A DNA stretch of 33,378 bases from JANOBD01 sp031411495 (GTDB taxonomy: Bacteria > Planctomycetota > Phycisphaerae > Tepidisphaerales > Tepidisphaeraceae). This document shows positions 31,969-33,378 of this stretch, one piece after another. The stretch covers positions 1 through 33,378 of the forward strand of contig JANOBD010000002.1 in assembly GCA_031411495.1 (NCBI GenBank). The letters are read 5' to 3'. Numbering within the stretch: the stretch's first letter is position 1; the number at the start of each line of letters is the position of its first letter. The position numbers and the translations under genes were made by a program. Below the pieces are notes generated by a model, which was not told where the DNA came from, made no database searches, and was given only the letters and a program-made list of their open reading frames with translations.

Positions 31969-32508
31969 CGAAGACCCCAGCCGCTAAAGTCGCACCGGGC
32001 GGGGCGAGGAACGCGGGCCGTCGCGCGTCTGCAGGGCTGCATCGGGGGTGGATGAATAAGTACGGGCCCCGTCTTGCGACGAGGCCCGCAGCATCTACTC
32101 CTCCACACATAAAGATACGCGCAATCAACAGGTCATCGGACATGAAAATCCGCTGTCATCTCTCATCGATGCGACGGGACGCATTTTGCCCGAGGGTCGA
32201 CCTCCCTCTCGCGTGAAGGTTCCCGCACCCCAAGCCCGAAGCATCGGCCGTGTCGTTTCACGGGTCATCGAGGAAACGGCCCGTGAAGCGGCGTCCTCCC
32301 CTTGCCCATCCATCGCGGGGTACCGCGACGTGTGGCACCCGGCCCGCCGAATCTAGCACCGATTCTTTGCCCGTCCGACGCGGCCCTGATTAGTCTGACT
32401 CGCATGGGCAGCCCGGCAGCACCGATCCGGTGGCAAATCCCGCGCGAGACGCACGCGCAGACAATGTGAGCCTTCGCGACGTGCCCAGCGGCGGCAACGC
32501 CGGATGTC
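31969..32508. other. 540-base gap with one hairpin
   Basis: No credible gene is seen on either strand; open frames here are low-complexity and lack ribosome binding sites. The hairpin at 32063-32088 is the only clear structure. The left side should contain the promoter of the minus-strand ASCH gene. Confidence 0.45.
32063..32088. terminator. GC-rich hairpin, possible terminator
   Basis: CGGGCCCCGTC and GACGAGGCCCG pair with one mismatch around TTGC. On the minus strand it is followed by TACTTATTCATCC. It could end transcription from the response regulator gene at 32509, 420 bases away, or from an unseen RNA. Confidence 0.4.
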
Positions 32509-32931
32509 TCACATCGCGCCCGGCCCGGCTTGGTCTCCCACCGTATCATCCATCGGAGAGGCGTCGCCGGTGTCGGAATGGAAACAATCGAGCAGCTTCA
32601 GCAGGGTGTTCACCTGGACCGGCTTGCGGAGCACGAAGCAGTCCGGCACGGCAGTCTTCAGCGGTTCGATCTCCGCTTCGCCGGTGATGAAAACGATCAT
32701 CGTCTGCGGGCAGCGGGTACGGAGTTCCTTCCCGAAGTCGTCTCCGCACCGCTCGGGCATGCGCACATCAAGCACTGCGATGTTGATGTCGCAGGCGACG
32801 AGGTGAACCTCGGCCGGTTTGCAGCGGCCGTAGGCTGCCACGTCGAAACCCGCGCCCTGGAGCAGCAGGGTCATGACCATGCGCGTGTCGTCATGGTCTT
32901 CGATCAACAGGATTCGTTTAGCGTGGGGCAC
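32509..32931 (-). CDS. Single-domain response regulator (CheY-like receiver)
   Basis: The 140-residue product is one receiver domain with no output domain. Key residues are present: the acidic pair Glu11/Asp12 (LLIEDHDD), phospho-acceptor Asp55 (AVLDVRMP), Thr83 (FITGEA) and Lys103 (LRKP). It would be phosphorylated by a histidine kinase and pass the signal by protein contact. The start is a GTG at 32931, with AGGTGA 4 bases upstream. Its 20-residue tail (HSDTGDASPMDDTVGDQAG) is acidic and unstructured. No histidine kinase is adjacent. Confidence 0.92.
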   Translation of the reverse strand: MPHAKRILLIEDHDDTRMVMTLLLQGAGFDVAAYGRCKPAEVHLVACDINIAVLDVRMPERCGDDFGKELRTRCPQTMIVFITGEAEIEPLKTAVPDCFVLRKPVQVNTLLKLLDCFHSDTGDASPMDDTVGDQAGPGAM

Positions 32932-33233
32932 CGGTTCACCTGCTCCTCGTAAGGGACTTCAGGCGAACCGAAATCAAAGGGGCTGGCGATGATCGGGGCG
33001 AGTCTGAATCGATTAGTTTCTGGTTCTATTCTATCTTGAGGACAGCGTTTGTCGTCCCTTCGTGAGAGCGCTGGGGGAAACGCTGGTAAGCCAGTGCCGC
33101 ATGGGCCGCAGTACGCGGCGGACCGATTCGCCGTCGAGCATGTGCGGTCGACAGGCCCGCGAGGCGCACGGAGGGTGTGCACCACCTCACCGGCGGCAAA
33201 GGTTCGCGCATAAGCCGCGCGAACCGTGCAAGG
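32932..33233. other. 302-base gap upstream of the response regulator
   Basis: No gene is seen. It should contain the promoter of the response regulator gene; no consensus site is clear. A terminator hairpin for the leftward gene lies at 33201-33225. Confidence 0.45.
33201..33225 (-). terminator. Hairpin terminator of the right-edge gene
   Basis: GGTTCGCGC and GCGCGAACC pair over 9 bases around a 7-base loop. On the minus strand it begins 9 bases after the stop codon at 33234 and is followed by TTTGCC. Confidence 0.55.
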
Positions 33234-33378
33234 TTACACAGCACGTTCCAACCCGGCGGAACGCGCGACCAAGGTCAAGATCGCCCGGCGGATCCCCTCA
33301 TCGGTCTCCGGCAGTGCGCGTCGATGGCGCCAGAGGCTGACGAAGGCGGCTTCCAGCAATGTCTCGGCAGCGATAGGG
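33234..33378 (-). CDS. C-terminal end of a possible sigma-factor-like protein (partial)
   Basis: A minus-strand frame enters from the right edge and ends with TAA at 33234-33236, giving 47 residues. AAETLLEAAFVSLWRHRRAL recalls the region 2 pattern of ECF sigma factors (DAEDL-QEAF-LWRHR), followed by RRAILTLVARSAGLERAV, like the WL--IARN-A-D helix. An ECF sigma factor would continue with region 4, but the frame stops here. It may be a truncated gene or another helical protein. The hairpin just downstream supports a real gene end. Confidence 0.4.
   Translation of the reverse strand, partial: PIAAETLLEAAFVSLWRHRRALPETDEGIRRAILTLVARSAGLERAV

Overview
The window looks like chromosomal DNA of a member of Planctomycetota, most likely Phycisphaerae/Tepidisphaerales-like. 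The evidence is by eye only: high GC, many short protein-kinase genes with zinc ribbons, an integrase of the type common in planctomycetes, a TMEM175-type channel, secreted DUF4139 and HEAT-repeat proteins, and many long intergenic hairpins. There is no marker gene that fixes the genus.

Layout. (1) 1-1508: the end of an integrated element at a tRNA-Ile(GAU) gene. The frame reading away from the tRNA starts as a tyrosine recombinase and continues, without a stop, into phage tail tape-measure sequence. (2) 1705-4615: a LutB-type iron-sulfur protein, a 92-residue unknown and a zinc-ribbon lipoprotein. (3) 4810-6145: a promoter, rpsL, a 43-residue membrane ORF, a repeated GTCGG/CCGAC element and rpsG. 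fusA and tuf do not follow. (4) 6155-13805: a block of membrane proteins, two Ser/Thr-kinase-like proteins, zinc-ribbon proteins and three successive helical proteins that resemble ESCRT-III (Snf7/CHMP) in architecture. The first of the three carries a winged-helix-like segment. This is the best candidate for an undescribed system. (5) 14052-17794: a complete CUT2-type sugar ABC importer (binding lipoprotein, double ATPase, permease). (6) 17842-19250: a small lipoprotein on the minus strand, then about 900 bases of repeat-dense DNA with a 21-base tandem array. (7) 19251-25895: a fibronectin-III-like protein, a secreted clan-A-like glycoside hydrolase divergent from a lipoprotein esterase, a TMEM175-type channel, a short flagellin-like protein and a protein with a duplicated module. 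(8) 26141-33378: a secreted DUF4139 protein, a divergent secreted HEAT-repeat protein with an embedded receiver-like domain, an ASCH protein, a single-domain response regulator and the 3' end of a possible sigma-factor-like gene.

How the genes may work together. The kinase with C-terminal zinc ribbons (8340-9365), the membrane-anchored zinc ribbon (9417-9731), the polytopic membrane proteins and the three ESCRT-III-like proteins lie on one strand with short gaps. They could form a phosphorylation-controlled membrane-remodelling module; this is inference. Several gaps in and around this block hold long hairpins built from short purine-rich words and their complements, placed directly after stop codons. 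All family assignments come from reading motifs; no database search was run.
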